64,000 nucleotides of DNA from Acidobacteriota bacterium (GTDB taxonomy: Bacteria; Acidobacteriota; Terriglobia; Terriglobales; Acidobacteriaceae): NCBI GenBank assembly GCA_013289765.1, contig JABCZI010000013.1, forward strand, positions 1 through 64,000, given 5' to 3'. Positions 42,211 through 49,667 of the stretch are shown here, piece after piece. Every line of letters starts with the position of its first letter. Position 1 is the first letter of the stretch. Both the position numbers and the translations under genes were made by a program. Under the pieces are notes generated by a model. It did no database searches and was not told where the DNA came from. It was given only the letters and a program-made list of their open reading frames with translations.

Positions 42211-43779
42211 TTGGTGACTGTGAACTCAAACACCGTATCGGTTAGTACGCCCCCTGCGCATGAGTTGGTCAAGGGGATCGGACTTACGAGCGCCATTGCA
42301 TTAGTAATGGGCAGTATGATCGGCTCCGGCATTTTTATTGTATCTGCCGATATCTCACGCCTCGTGGGTTCGCCTGCACTCTTGATTGCGACATGGATCG
42401 TGTCGGGCGTTATGGTTGTCGGTGGGGCGCTCGCATACAGCGAACTGGCGGTGATGATGCCGCGCGCCGGCGGACAATATATATACTTACGCGAGGCCCT
42501 GGGCCCGTTGTGGGGCTTTCTATATGGCTGGACGCTGTTCCTCGTCATTCAAACGGGAACCATTGCTGCAGTTGGCATGGCGTTCGGAAAGTTTTTGGGC
42601 GTTCTGGTTCCTTCCATTTCACCATCCAATTGGCTGATTCATTTTGCGCACGTGCCGTTGATCCATCTGGGACCGGTTCGGATGGGGGACATTGATGTGG
42701 GTCTTAACACGCAGAATGCGGTTGGGATCCTTGTCATAGTATTTCTCACCGGCATCAATATTCTCGGAGTGAAAGCCGGGGCGGCCGTTCAGGTTGTCCT
42801 GACCACTGCGAAGGCGATCCTTCTCTTATTCCTGATCGTCCTGGGAATATTTATCGGACGCAACATGCAAGCGATATCCGCCAATTTTGGCGCCAACTTC
42901 TGGCGCGATTCGGGATGGCAGGCATTGCATGCGGTTCACATCGGTACGGGCGCGTCCATTGTGACCGTGGGCAGCATCACGATCGTGGCGCTTGCGCAGG
43001 TGGGCCCATTGTTCGCGTCGGATGCCTGGAACAATGTGACTTTCGCTTCCGGAGAAATCAAAAATCCGCAGCGAAACTTGCCGCTGGCCCTCGTGATCGG
43101 TTCTGCAGCGGTAATAGGGCTCTACATTCTGACAAACTTTGCATATCTCAGCGTTCTTCCATTGGCGGGCACCAGTAACGCTCTCACGGTCATGAACCGT
43201 GGCATCCAGCACGCCTCAGAGGATCGAGTGGCAACAGCCATGATTGAGCAAGTGTTTGGTCCGATCGGCGCCAAGATCATGGCAGGCGCCATTCTCGTAT
43301 CTTGCTTTGGGGCGGCGAATGGACTGATTCTTGCCGGGGCACGCGTCTACTATGCCATGGCTAAGAATGGACTGTTTTTCCATGGCGCTGCCTCCGTCCA
43401 CCCTAAATACCGTACGCCGGCGCGGTCGCTGGTAATCCAGTGTGCGTGGGCATGCACACTGTGTATATCGGGTAGTTACAGCCAGTTGTTGGACTACATT
43501 GTTTTCGCGGTTGTGATGTTTTATATCCTGACGCTGCTTGCCGTATTCGCACTGCGTAGAAAGCGGCCGCAGGAGCCTCGCCCATATCGTGCCGTAGGAT
43601 ATCCAATTCTCACTGGCGCAAATATTGTTCTCGCAATTTATATCGACGCAGTGCTGCTCAGGTACAAGCCTCAGTACACTTGGCCGGGATTAATAATTGT
43701 TTTACTCGGAGTACCTTTTTATTTTCTATTTGCCCGAGGCCATGCCTCGCGGATGTTTCCAGCGGCCGATCTCGAATGA
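42211..43779 (+). CDS. APC-family amino-acid permease
   Basis: 522 aa with about 12 hydrophobic segments. The hallmark of the APC superfamily is in the first helix: AIALVMGSMIGSGIFIVSAD (GSGI motif). Also seen are ARVYYAMAKNGLFF and RRKRPQEPRPYRAVGYPILT at the C-terminus. The substrate is unknown; amino acids or amines are usual. Start codon is uncertain: TTG at 42211 has GGAG nine bases upstream; GTG at 42214 is an alternative. Divergent from the nitrilase gene, 250 bases away. Confidence 0.88.
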   Translation: MVTVNSNTVSVSTPPAHELVKGIGLTSAIALVMGSMIGSGIFIVSADISRLVGSPALLIATWIVSGVMVVGGALAYSELAVMMPRAGGQYIYLREALGPLWGFLYGWTLFLVIQTGTIAAVGMAFGKFLGVLVPSISPSNWLIHFAHVPLIHLGPVRMGDIDVGLNTQNAVGILVIVFLTGINILGVKAGAAVQVVLTTAKAILLLFLIVLGIFIGRNMQAISANFGANFWRDSGWQALHAVHIGTGASIVTVGSITIVALAQVGPLFASDAWNNVTFASGEIKNPQRNLPLALVIGSAAVIGLYILTNFAYLSVLPLAGTSNALTVMNRGIQHASEDRVATAMIEQVFGPIGAKIMAGAILVSCFGAANGLILAGARVYYAMAKNGLFFHGAASVHPKYRTPARSLVIQCAWACTLCISGSYSQLLDYIVFAVVMFYILTLLAVFALRRKRPQEPRPYRAVGYPILTGANIVLAIYIDAVLLRYKPQYTWPGLIIVLLGVPFYFLFARGHASRMFPAADLE

Positions 43780-43839
43780 GGGAGGTGTTCTTTGCCCCGA
43801 CACCACCTGCTTTTGCCAGCCGCCGCCGAAGCTGGCAGG

Positions 43840-44427
43840 TTACGCCGTAGTTGCGAGCAAGTCGAGTACAGAACTGCCGCGCTCAGGCAGCGTGGGATCT
43901 TGGGTGCTGACACTAGTCAATTGGGAGTAATGCTTTTCCATCGCGCTACCCAGTTGCTGCAAAGCGCGAATTCGCGCGGCGAGGACGTCCCGCCGCGCAC
44001 AGCCTAAAAGAACGGAACACTCGTGGTCAGAGTAACGTTCAAGAATCGTCAATACATAAACAAACCGGTCGAAGGGCTCCAGTGCAAGAACTGCGTCAAT
44101 CTCCTGCCCGGCTGCTAACGGTGTGCCACCGTTGCCTGAAGCGGAATGGGAAGAGCCGTTACTCTCCGCCGGGCGTGGACTGATGAGCCTCACGGCATTT
44201 TGAATAATTGCCCGCCGCGCCCAGGAGCGGGCCCATTCCTTGAAAACCGGACTGCCGTCGACTGTGTCCTCCAGGCCGGAGACGAAGCACTGCTCAGCCT
44301 TCTCGCGATCCGCCGTCAGCAAGAAAGAGAGCAGGTAGAGTCCATTCATGTCTTCGTGAAAAATTCGCCGGAAATCGGCGCAGGTGGCGTACGGCGTTGG
44401 TTTCGTGATTTGCTTAGCCTCTGGCAT
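43840..44427 (-). CDS. degenerate sigma-70/ECF-like protein
   Basis: 195 aa. The N-terminal half resembles sigma region 2 (FRRIFHEDMNGLYLLSFLLT, DREKAEQCFVSGLED) and the C-terminal half region 4 (LEPFDRFVYVLTILERYSDH, ECSVLLGCARRDVLAARIRA), with a spacer rich in Ser/Gly (NGSSHSASGNGG). The core -10 and -35 recognition residues are not well preserved, so it may be a relic or a protein-binding variant. It starts three bases after the STAS gene's stop, with GGAGGT close upstream, so the pair is an operon. No anti-sigma kinase is adjacent. Confidence 0.65.
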   Translation of the reverse strand: MPEAKQITKPTPYATCADFRRIFHEDMNGLYLLSFLLTADREKAEQCFVSGLEDTVDGSPVFKEWARSWARRAIIQNAVRLISPRPAESNGSSHSASGNGGTPLAAGQEIDAVLALEPFDRFVYVLTILERYSDHECSVLLGCARRDVLAARIRALQQLGSAMEKHYSQLTSVSTQDPTLPERGSSVLDLLATTA

Positions 44428-44429
44428 GG

Positions 44430-44774
44430 TTACCTCCGTGACGATTTCTCTGTTTGAACGCCGCTACCGGTTTGGTCGACACCGTCGCGTAACGGGCCGT
44501 GGCAGTTCGTGGCAAGTCGTTTCAGCACATGTCTAGTGAGAACACCGCAGCAGGAAAATTTTGCGCCTTGTTTCATCAGCTCGGAAATCGCCTTTTCTCC
44601 CTCGGTGCTGATGACGCTCACGCTGCTCAGATCGATCACCAGTTTGCGTCGGTCTAAAGCACGACTCATATTTCTCCAAGCAGTACGAAGCTCATCGACC
44701 CAGGGCTCGACGAGCTTTCCTTCCACCACTAGCTTGCGTTGGGCCGGCGTATCGGTAATGGAAATCCTGAACAT
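44430..44774 (-). CDS. STAS-domain protein (anti-sigma-antagonist-like)
   Basis: 114 aa from the ATG at 44774. The STAS fold is seen in MFRISITDTPAQRKLVVEGK, RRKLVIDLSSVSVISTEGE and ISELMKQGAKFSCCG. The Ser/Thr in VISTEG lies near where SpoIIAA-like proteins are phosphorylated. It is the first gene of a two-gene unit with the sigma-like protein, resembling a cut-down partner-switching module. An array of TGTCAA/TTGACA half-sites lies about 100 bases upstream. An in-frame ATG at 44879 would add 35 less convincing residues. Confidence 0.75.
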   Translation of the reverse strand: MFRISITDTPAQRKLVVEGKLVEPWVDELRTAWRNMSRALDRRKLVIDLSSVSVISTEGEKAISELMKQGAKFSCCGVLTRHVLKRLATNCHGPLRDGVDQTGSGVQTEKSSRR

Positions 44775-44873
44775 TGGTCCCGGTTCGAATGAGATGAACG
44801 CAATGCTCTTGCCAAAGCGCCTGGGCCGCAACCTGCTGAAAGGATTGATCGGAGAAGAATCGTGGAAGGATGG

Positions 44874-44919
44874 TGTCAACGAATGTCAAAGCTGAATTTG
44901 ACACTTGTGCCGATTGACA
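44874..44919. promoter_or_regulatory. four-half-site operator array (TGTCAA/TTGACA)
   Basis: Half-sites lie at 44874-44879 and 44884-44889 (TGTCAA), and 44898-44903 and 44914-44919 (TTGACA). The inner pair forms the perfect inverted repeat TGTCAAA-GCTGAA-TTTGACA (44884-44903). The array is 100 bases upstream of the STAS gene start. TTGACA is also the -35 consensus, so part of it may be promoter. Confidence 0.5.
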
Positions 44920-45191
44920 TAGCTGGAGAGATCCAGAGACCAAGGGCTCGAACTGCCGAAAGCACGGCAGAAATCAGCATGGGCGGGAGTGGCGCGTCTC
45001 GCTTGCAGGGATCGGACTGAGGTTGCCGAAGAGAGTTGGACGGCCGGCGCCAGGTTGGCGAGGCTATACTGCCCGATCCAGACAGCCGTAGTTATGCTTC
45101 GTCGATCTCTTGGGAGTGCGGCTGACTGTCTCGCGCCTCTCGTCTCTCGTATCTCCATGAATTGAAGTTCGGTGACTTGAATGCGAGCCTC

Positions 45192-45242
45192 GGTTGCGTC
45201 CCTTACTTGGTTGCATCTTTTACCTGGCTGCGTCTCTTAGAA
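45192..45242. repeat. 17-bp tandem repeat, 3 copies
   Basis: GGTTGCGTCCCTTACTT, GGTTGCATCTTTTACCT and GGCTGCGTCTCTTAGAA are adjacent. The repeat overlaps the stop codon of the 35-aa ORF (stop 45220-45222). Confidence 0.65.
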
Positions 45243-45327
45243 GAGCGTAGAGAAATGCCAGCATGAAGAAGACTGCTGCGCCGCAAATGCCTACTAATGC
45301 AAAAGATTCGATCACTATAGGACTCAC
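45220..45327 (-). CDS. possible single-pass membrane microprotein, 35 aa
   Basis: GTG-started ORF. Almost the whole product is one hydrophobic helix (SPIVIESFALVGICGAAVFF, MLAFLYALL) with a short polar end (RDAAR). Such a composition is unlikely by chance in this G+C-rich DNA. No good ribosome-binding site is visible, and the stop lies inside a 17-bp triple repeat. Family unknown. Confidence 0.33.
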   Translation of the reverse strand: MSPIVIESFALVGICGAAVFFMLAFLYALLRDAAR

Positions 45328-45435
45328 AGCAAGATAAGGGCCAAAATTGATCGAAGGGTCGTTCGACTGAACCTAATGAAAAGAAAAGGGCGTGCGCTGT
45401 CGCTACAGCGGTGCTAATAGCTTATTGTCTGCAGC

Positions 45436-45453
45436 CTTCGACAAGTGTCGAAG
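45436..45453 (-). terminator. hairpin after the sigma-54 activator
   Basis: CTTCGACA (45436-45443) and TGTCGAAG (45446-45453) pair perfectly around a 2-base loop, just after the activator stop (45456). No clear T-run follows. Confidence 0.45.
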
Positions 45454-45455
45454 CC

Positions 45456-47507
45456 TCATGACACTCTCCGCGGGTCGACGCCGAGCTTCTTCATACGCGC
45501 AATAAGAGTCGTGCGTTTGAGGCCCATGCGGACCGCCGCGCCATCGGGTCCGGCCACTCGACCGTTGGTCATTTTCAGGATGCGCACCATCTCGTTGCGT
45601 TCACTCGCTTCGCGCGTCCCAACCACCGGAGTGGCTTTGCCGTTATTGGTCAGCTCGGCGATCGGAGCTTGCAGGGCCGTGCCATGGGTCAGGATCACTG
45701 AGCGCTCGATGAAGTTTTCCAGCTCACGAATGTTCCCCGGCCAATGCCAACTCGAGAGCTTTCTCATGGCTGCGGCGGGAATCGATTCGATTTCCTTGTT
45801 CATGAGTCGACCGTACTTCTGACTGAAGTAGCGGACAAGCAGTGGAATATCTTCCGGGCGTTCGCGCAAAGGCGGAATGCGGATGGGGAACACGTTCAGG
45901 CGATAGTACAAGTCACTGCGGAACTCGCGATTCTCCATCATTTGTTCGAGGTCGCGATTGGTTGCCGCTACCAGGCGCACATCGACTTTCTTGGTTCGGT
46001 TGCTGCCCAACCTTTCAAACTCACGCTCCTGCAAAGCTCGCAGTAATTTGGGCTGGATCTCCACGGGAATGTCCCCGACCTCATCCAGGAAGAGTGAGCC
46101 TTGGTCGGCCAATTCGAGACGCCCGATCTTTTGTGCAATCGCCCCGGTGAAGGCGCCTCGTTCATGTCCAAAAAGTTCGCTTTCGAGCAGTCCGGTTGGA
46201 ATCGCGGCGCAGTTGAGTTTTACGAAGGTCCGTTCCTTGCGCCGGCTGCGTTCGTGGATCGCGCGCGCAATCAGTTCCTTACCCGTGCCGGTTTCACCGA
46301 GGAGCAATACCGTCGAGTCGCTGGGAGCAACGGTCTCCACGAGGTTCAAAACATGCCGCAGAGCCGAACTCTGTCCAACGATGCCTTCGAAATCCATCTC
46401 GCCACGAATTTCTTCTTCCAGATACAGCTTTTCCTGAGAAAGCTTGTCTTTGAGATCGGCGATTTCACCATATGCCAGAGCGTTCTCCAGGCCGATAGCG
46501 ATCTGCTGCGCGACCTGGGTCAAAAAGGCAGTTTCCTCGCGGTCAAACGCATTCTCTTTCCGGCTAGCTGCAGCGAGCACTCCTAGCGTGCGGCCCCGGC
46601 TAATGAGCGGTACGTGGCAAAGCGACTTGATACCTTCTCCCGCAGCCTTCTCGTACATCTCGGGATGTGTCTCAGGGTCAAGCCGGTTCAAGATCCAGGG
46701 CTTTCCGCTGCGGAACGTTTCGCCTGGTGCCGAGCCTTCAATGGGCATCAGAACGTCCGCTTTGTAAATGCCTCTACTATCCGGGAAGTCGAGAGCATGC
46801 ACTCGCAAGTGCACGCCATCCGGTTCGGCGAGCAGGATTGCCGCGGCGTCGTAGTGCATGATGCTGCGAACGCTGGCAGAGATCGTTCGCAGCAGTTCTT
46901 GAAAGTTTAAGTTTGAGACGACCTGGTTCGTCAGATCAAGGATCAGTTTCAATCGATCCTGCGCCTGTCGTGACAAATAGAAGTTCACCGCCGCATCGAT
47001 CGCCAGTGCAATCTGGTCGGCGACCAAAGACAGGAAGCGGACTTCGTCCTCTGAGTAGGCATCCAAATGCGGCCTGCCTACGCTCAGGACGCCGAGCCGG
47101 CGCTGTCCCCGTACCAGAGGGAGCACGCAAGTAGACGCAATTCCTAGTCCGCTTAGGGCTTCAGCGTGCTCCGGAAACCGAGTCTCTTCATTCCAGTCTG
47201 AGGTGACAAGAGCCTGCCGAGATTCATGAACCCATTCAATTGGCGTGCCCTCCACGACAACATCTTCCGAGCGCAACCGCTGCCTTGCGCCATTTGAATA
47301 GAGCAGATGCCATCCGATTGCCGTAGTCTCGTTCTCGAAAGCGATGAGCTGCAGGTATTCGAAGGGAATGACTTCACGCAGTGATTGAATCAGCACGTCG
47401 GCGGCAGCATCACAATCATCGCATGTACCGATCGCGTTGGCCGCACGCAACAGCGCTTCGTAGCGTTGGGTGTACTCGTCTGAGAGGGTGGCGGATAAAG
47501 TGCTCAT
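45456..47507 (-). CDS. sigma-54 activator with two GAF domains
   Basis: Enhancer-binding protein, 683 aa. Two GAF domains (about residues 15-165 and 190-345) sense a ligand or redox state. The AAA+ ATPase (about 370-600) has Walker A GETGTGKELIARAIHE, the sigma-54 contact loop GAFTGA and Walker B SLFLDEVGD; the arginine-finger region follows (RLNVFPIRIPPLRER). A Fis-type helix-turn-helix ends the protein (AVRMGLKRTTLIARMKKLG). Layout resembles FhlA/NorR-like activators. Target promoters are unknown; TGTCA-type sites lie upstream (47583-47714). A hairpin follows the stop. Confidence 0.92.
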   Translation of the reverse strand: MSTLSATLSDEYTQRYEALLRAANAIGTCDDCDAAADVLIQSLREVIPFEYLQLIAFENETTAIGWHLLYSNGARQRLRSEDVVVEGTPIEWVHESRQALVTSDWNEETRFPEHAEALSGLGIASTCVLPLVRGQRRLGVLSVGRPHLDAYSEDEVRFLSLVADQIALAIDAAVNFYLSRQAQDRLKLILDLTNQVVSNLNFQELLRTISASVRSIMHYDAAAILLAEPDGVHLRVHALDFPDSRGIYKADVLMPIEGSAPGETFRSGKPWILNRLDPETHPEMYEKAAGEGIKSLCHVPLISRGRTLGVLAAASRKENAFDREETAFLTQVAQQIAIGLENALAYGEIADLKDKLSQEKLYLEEEIRGEMDFEGIVGQSSALRHVLNLVETVAPSDSTVLLLGETGTGKELIARAIHERSRRKERTFVKLNCAAIPTGLLESELFGHERGAFTGAIAQKIGRLELADQGSLFLDEVGDIPVEIQPKLLRALQEREFERLGSNRTKKVDVRLVAATNRDLEQMMENREFRSDLYYRLNVFPIRIPPLRERPEDIPLLVRYFSQKYGRLMNKEIESIPAAAMRKLSSWHWPGNIRELENFIERSVILTHGTALQAPIAELTNNGKATPVVGTREASERNEMVRILKMTNGRVAGPDGAAVRMGLKRTTLIARMKKLGVDPRRVS

Positions 47508-47875
47508 AGACTCTTACCGATCATCGCAAGTTGGAAAAGTTATTTACAAGGGCTCCAGCCGTTTCCGAACGCGTCAGTCAAATGTCATCCGCCATGACAG
47601 CGAGACGCTGCCTGGTTGGGGATATGTTTGATCTGATGTAGGGACAGTGTGGAAAGGTTCTACAAAATGTCGTAGCCGTTGCCATTTGTCAAATCAATCG
47701 TCGAGCTGTTTGACGGCCACGAGATCCATGAGGCGTGTGGGGGATATTCAACCATACAACGTTCCGAATTCCGGGCCTTTTTCGGTCAAGAACCGGCTGT
47801 TATACTATGCTGGGACGTTGCAGATTAGAGTCTCCTCGCGTCTGCCGTTTCGTAGTTTTCCTTGCCAATTTGATC
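47508..47875. other. 368-base divergent spacer with TGTCA sites
   Basis: Between the sigma-54 activator and the S1-domain gene. Two inverted TGTCA-type sites: TGTCAT-CCGCC-ATGACA (47583-47599), and TGTCAAA (47687-47693) with TTTGAC (47709-47714). An extended -10 promoter for the S1-domain gene lies at 47798-47806. No ORF supported. Confidence 0.45.
47798..47806 (+). promoter_or_regulatory. extended -10 promoter of the S1-domain gene
   Basis: TGTTATACT (TGN plus TATACT) at 47798-47806. The -35 region (TTTTTC, 47778-47783) is weak, as is usual with extended -10. It predicts a leader of about 60 bases before the ATG at 47876, which supports that start. Confidence 0.45.
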
Positions 47876-49618
47876 ATGTCCAATCCCAGCATTTCACAAT
47901 CGCCATTTACGGCTGAGTCCTCCAGCGAACCCAATGAGTCATTTGGGGAGATGTTATCCCAGTATGAGAACAGCCATTCCCGCAAGGCTGAACACGGCAG
48001 TAAGCAACTTGTCGGGACCGTAATTGTTATCACGGGGGATTCGATATTTGTCGATATCGGATTCAAGAGTGAAGGAATTCTTCCTCTCACAGCCCTGCCG
48101 GCGAATGAAAGCGTGAAACCCGGCGACAAGCTGACGGTTTCGGTTAAGGGTCGAGATCCCGAAGGCTATTACCAGCTTTCTCGGGCCAAAGTTGAGCGAC
48201 CGAAGGATTGGGCGGCGCTGGAAAAAGCCTTTGCTGAAAAGGCAACGATTATGGGTACCGTGACGGGCGTGATCAAGGGCGGCCTCAGCGTGGATGTCGG
48301 GGTACGGGCGTTCATGCCGGGCTCACGGAGCGGAGCACGCGACGCCGCCGAGATGGAGAAGTTGGTTGAGCAGGAGATTTTCTGCCGCATTATCAAGCTC
48401 GACGTGGCTGAGGAAGACGTAGTTGTGGACCGCCGCGTCGTGGTTGAAGAGGAAGGGCAATTAGCGAAAGATCGCCTATACGCGGAGATACAAGAAGGCG
48501 ATACCGTAAGCGGCACGATCCGCAGCATCATGGATTATGGTGCGTTCGCGGATATTGGCGGCGTGGATGCCTTGCTGCATGTGAGCGACATTGCTTGGAG
48601 CCGAGTAGAGAAGCCGGCGGACGTGCTTTCGGTAGGGCAACAGATTGAAGCGAAGGTGCTGAAGATTACGAATGATTCCGGTAAGCGGCGAATTTCCGTT
48701 GGCATGAAGCAATTGCAGCCGCATCCCTGGGACGCGGTAGCGGGAAAATACCAAGTCGGCGAACGAGTGCGCGGGACGGTCACGCGCGTCGCCGAGTTCG
48801 GAGCATTCGTAGAACTGGAGCCGGGAATTGAAGGTTTGATCCACGTTTCAGAAATGTCGTGGGGAAAGAAATTAAGAAGTGCCAGTACCTTGGTGAAGCC
48901 GGGCGAGATCGTAGACGCGGTAATCCTGGGAGTAAATTCTGCTGAACGCCGCATGTCTCTCGGACTGAAACAGGCGCTGGGAGATCCATGGGCTGAAGTG
49001 GCACAACGCTTCGCAGCAGGTTCGGTGGTTGAGGGGTCCGTAACCAGCATCATGAAGTTCGGAGCATTCGTGCAGCTTACCGAAGGCGTCGAAGGCCTGA
49101 TTCACATCAGCGAGATGAGCGCCGAGAAGCGCATCAATCATCCGCAAGAAGTGGTGAGGGTTGGGCAAGTGATTCGCGCCCAGGTGCTCGCCGTCGATAC
49201 CGAGAAGCGGCAATTACGGCTGAGCATGAAGCAATTAGTTCCCAGCGGCTTGGACGAATACTTGGCCGAACATAAAGAAGGCGATGTGGTAACTGGCCGC
49301 ATGATCGACGTTTCAGCCGGAACCTCACGGGTGGAACTGGGCGAAGGCATTGAAGGCCGTTGTCGAATGGAGCCACTGAACGCGACCGCCGCAAAGAAGC
49401 CGCCTAAGTCTTCCAGTCAATCCGCTTCGGAATCCAGCATGAAGGCTGCTTCCAAACCTGATCTATCTTCGCTGGGTTCGATGTTGCAAGCGCGCTGGAA
49501 GGGCAACACCGCGCCCAGTGATGTCAGACCGGAAGCCATTCGCACTGGAGAGATCCGCAAGTTTCGCATCTCAAAGCTGGATGCGGCGGCGAAAAAAATC
49601 GAATTGGAATTGGTCTAG
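47876..49618 (+). CDS. S1-domain protein (ribosomal protein S1 homologue)
   Basis: 580 aa with five clear S1 OB-fold domains and a degenerate sixth: VGTVIVITGDSIFVDIGF, GTVTGVIKGGLSVDVGVRAF, SGTIRSIMDYGAFADIGG, RGTVTRVAEFGAFVELEPGI, GSVTSIMKFGAFVQLTEGV and a final GRMIDVSAG. Domain order and length match bacterial S1, though S1 proper is usually preceded by cmk or ihfB, which are absent; it may be a paralogue. The Ser/Lys-rich C-terminal linker (about 485-540) is followed by a short tail. The ATG at 47876 fits the promoter at 47798-47806. Confidence 0.88.
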   Translation: MSNPSISQSPFTAESSSEPNESFGEMLSQYENSHSRKAEHGSKQLVGTVIVITGDSIFVDIGFKSEGILPLTALPANESVKPGDKLTVSVKGRDPEGYYQLSRAKVERPKDWAALEKAFAEKATIMGTVTGVIKGGLSVDVGVRAFMPGSRSGARDAAEMEKLVEQEIFCRIIKLDVAEEDVVVDRRVVVEEEGQLAKDRLYAEIQEGDTVSGTIRSIMDYGAFADIGGVDALLHVSDIAWSRVEKPADVLSVGQQIEAKVLKITNDSGKRRISVGMKQLQPHPWDAVAGKYQVGERVRGTVTRVAEFGAFVELEPGIEGLIHVSEMSWGKKLRSASTLVKPGEIVDAVILGVNSAERRMSLGLKQALGDPWAEVAQRFAAGSVVEGSVTSIMKFGAFVQLTEGVEGLIHISEMSAEKRINHPQEVVRVGQVIRAQVLAVDTEKRQLRLSMKQLVPSGLDEYLAEHKEGDVVTGRMIDVSAGTSRVELGEGIEGRCRMEPLNATAAKKPPKSSSQSASESSMKAASKPDLSSLGSMLQARWKGNTAPSDVRPEAIRTGEIRKFRISKLDAAAKKIELELV

Positions 49619-49667
49619 CCAACTAGTCGCATTCGCCGAATACCAACCATTCAGCGCTCGGCGCCGT

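Larger units (their letters stand above)
44775..45455. other. 681-base spacer: operator-like array, microprotein ORF, tandem repeat and hairpin
   Basis: Between the STAS gene and the sigma-54 activator. It holds the half-site array at 44874-44919, the 35-aa ORF (45220-45327), a 17-bp triple repeat (45192-45242) and a hairpin after the activator stop (45436-45453). Other frames are not convincing. Confidence 0.5.

Noticed and set aside
42017-42229. 70-codon minus-strand ORF upstream of the permease
   Set aside because: It reads fairly well but overlaps the permease start and the promoter region, and no ribosome-binding site is visible.
44886-45158. 90-codon minus-strand ORF between the STAS gene and the activator
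   Set aside because: Ser/Arg/Ala-rich without domain features, and it overlaps the half-site array; probably non-coding.
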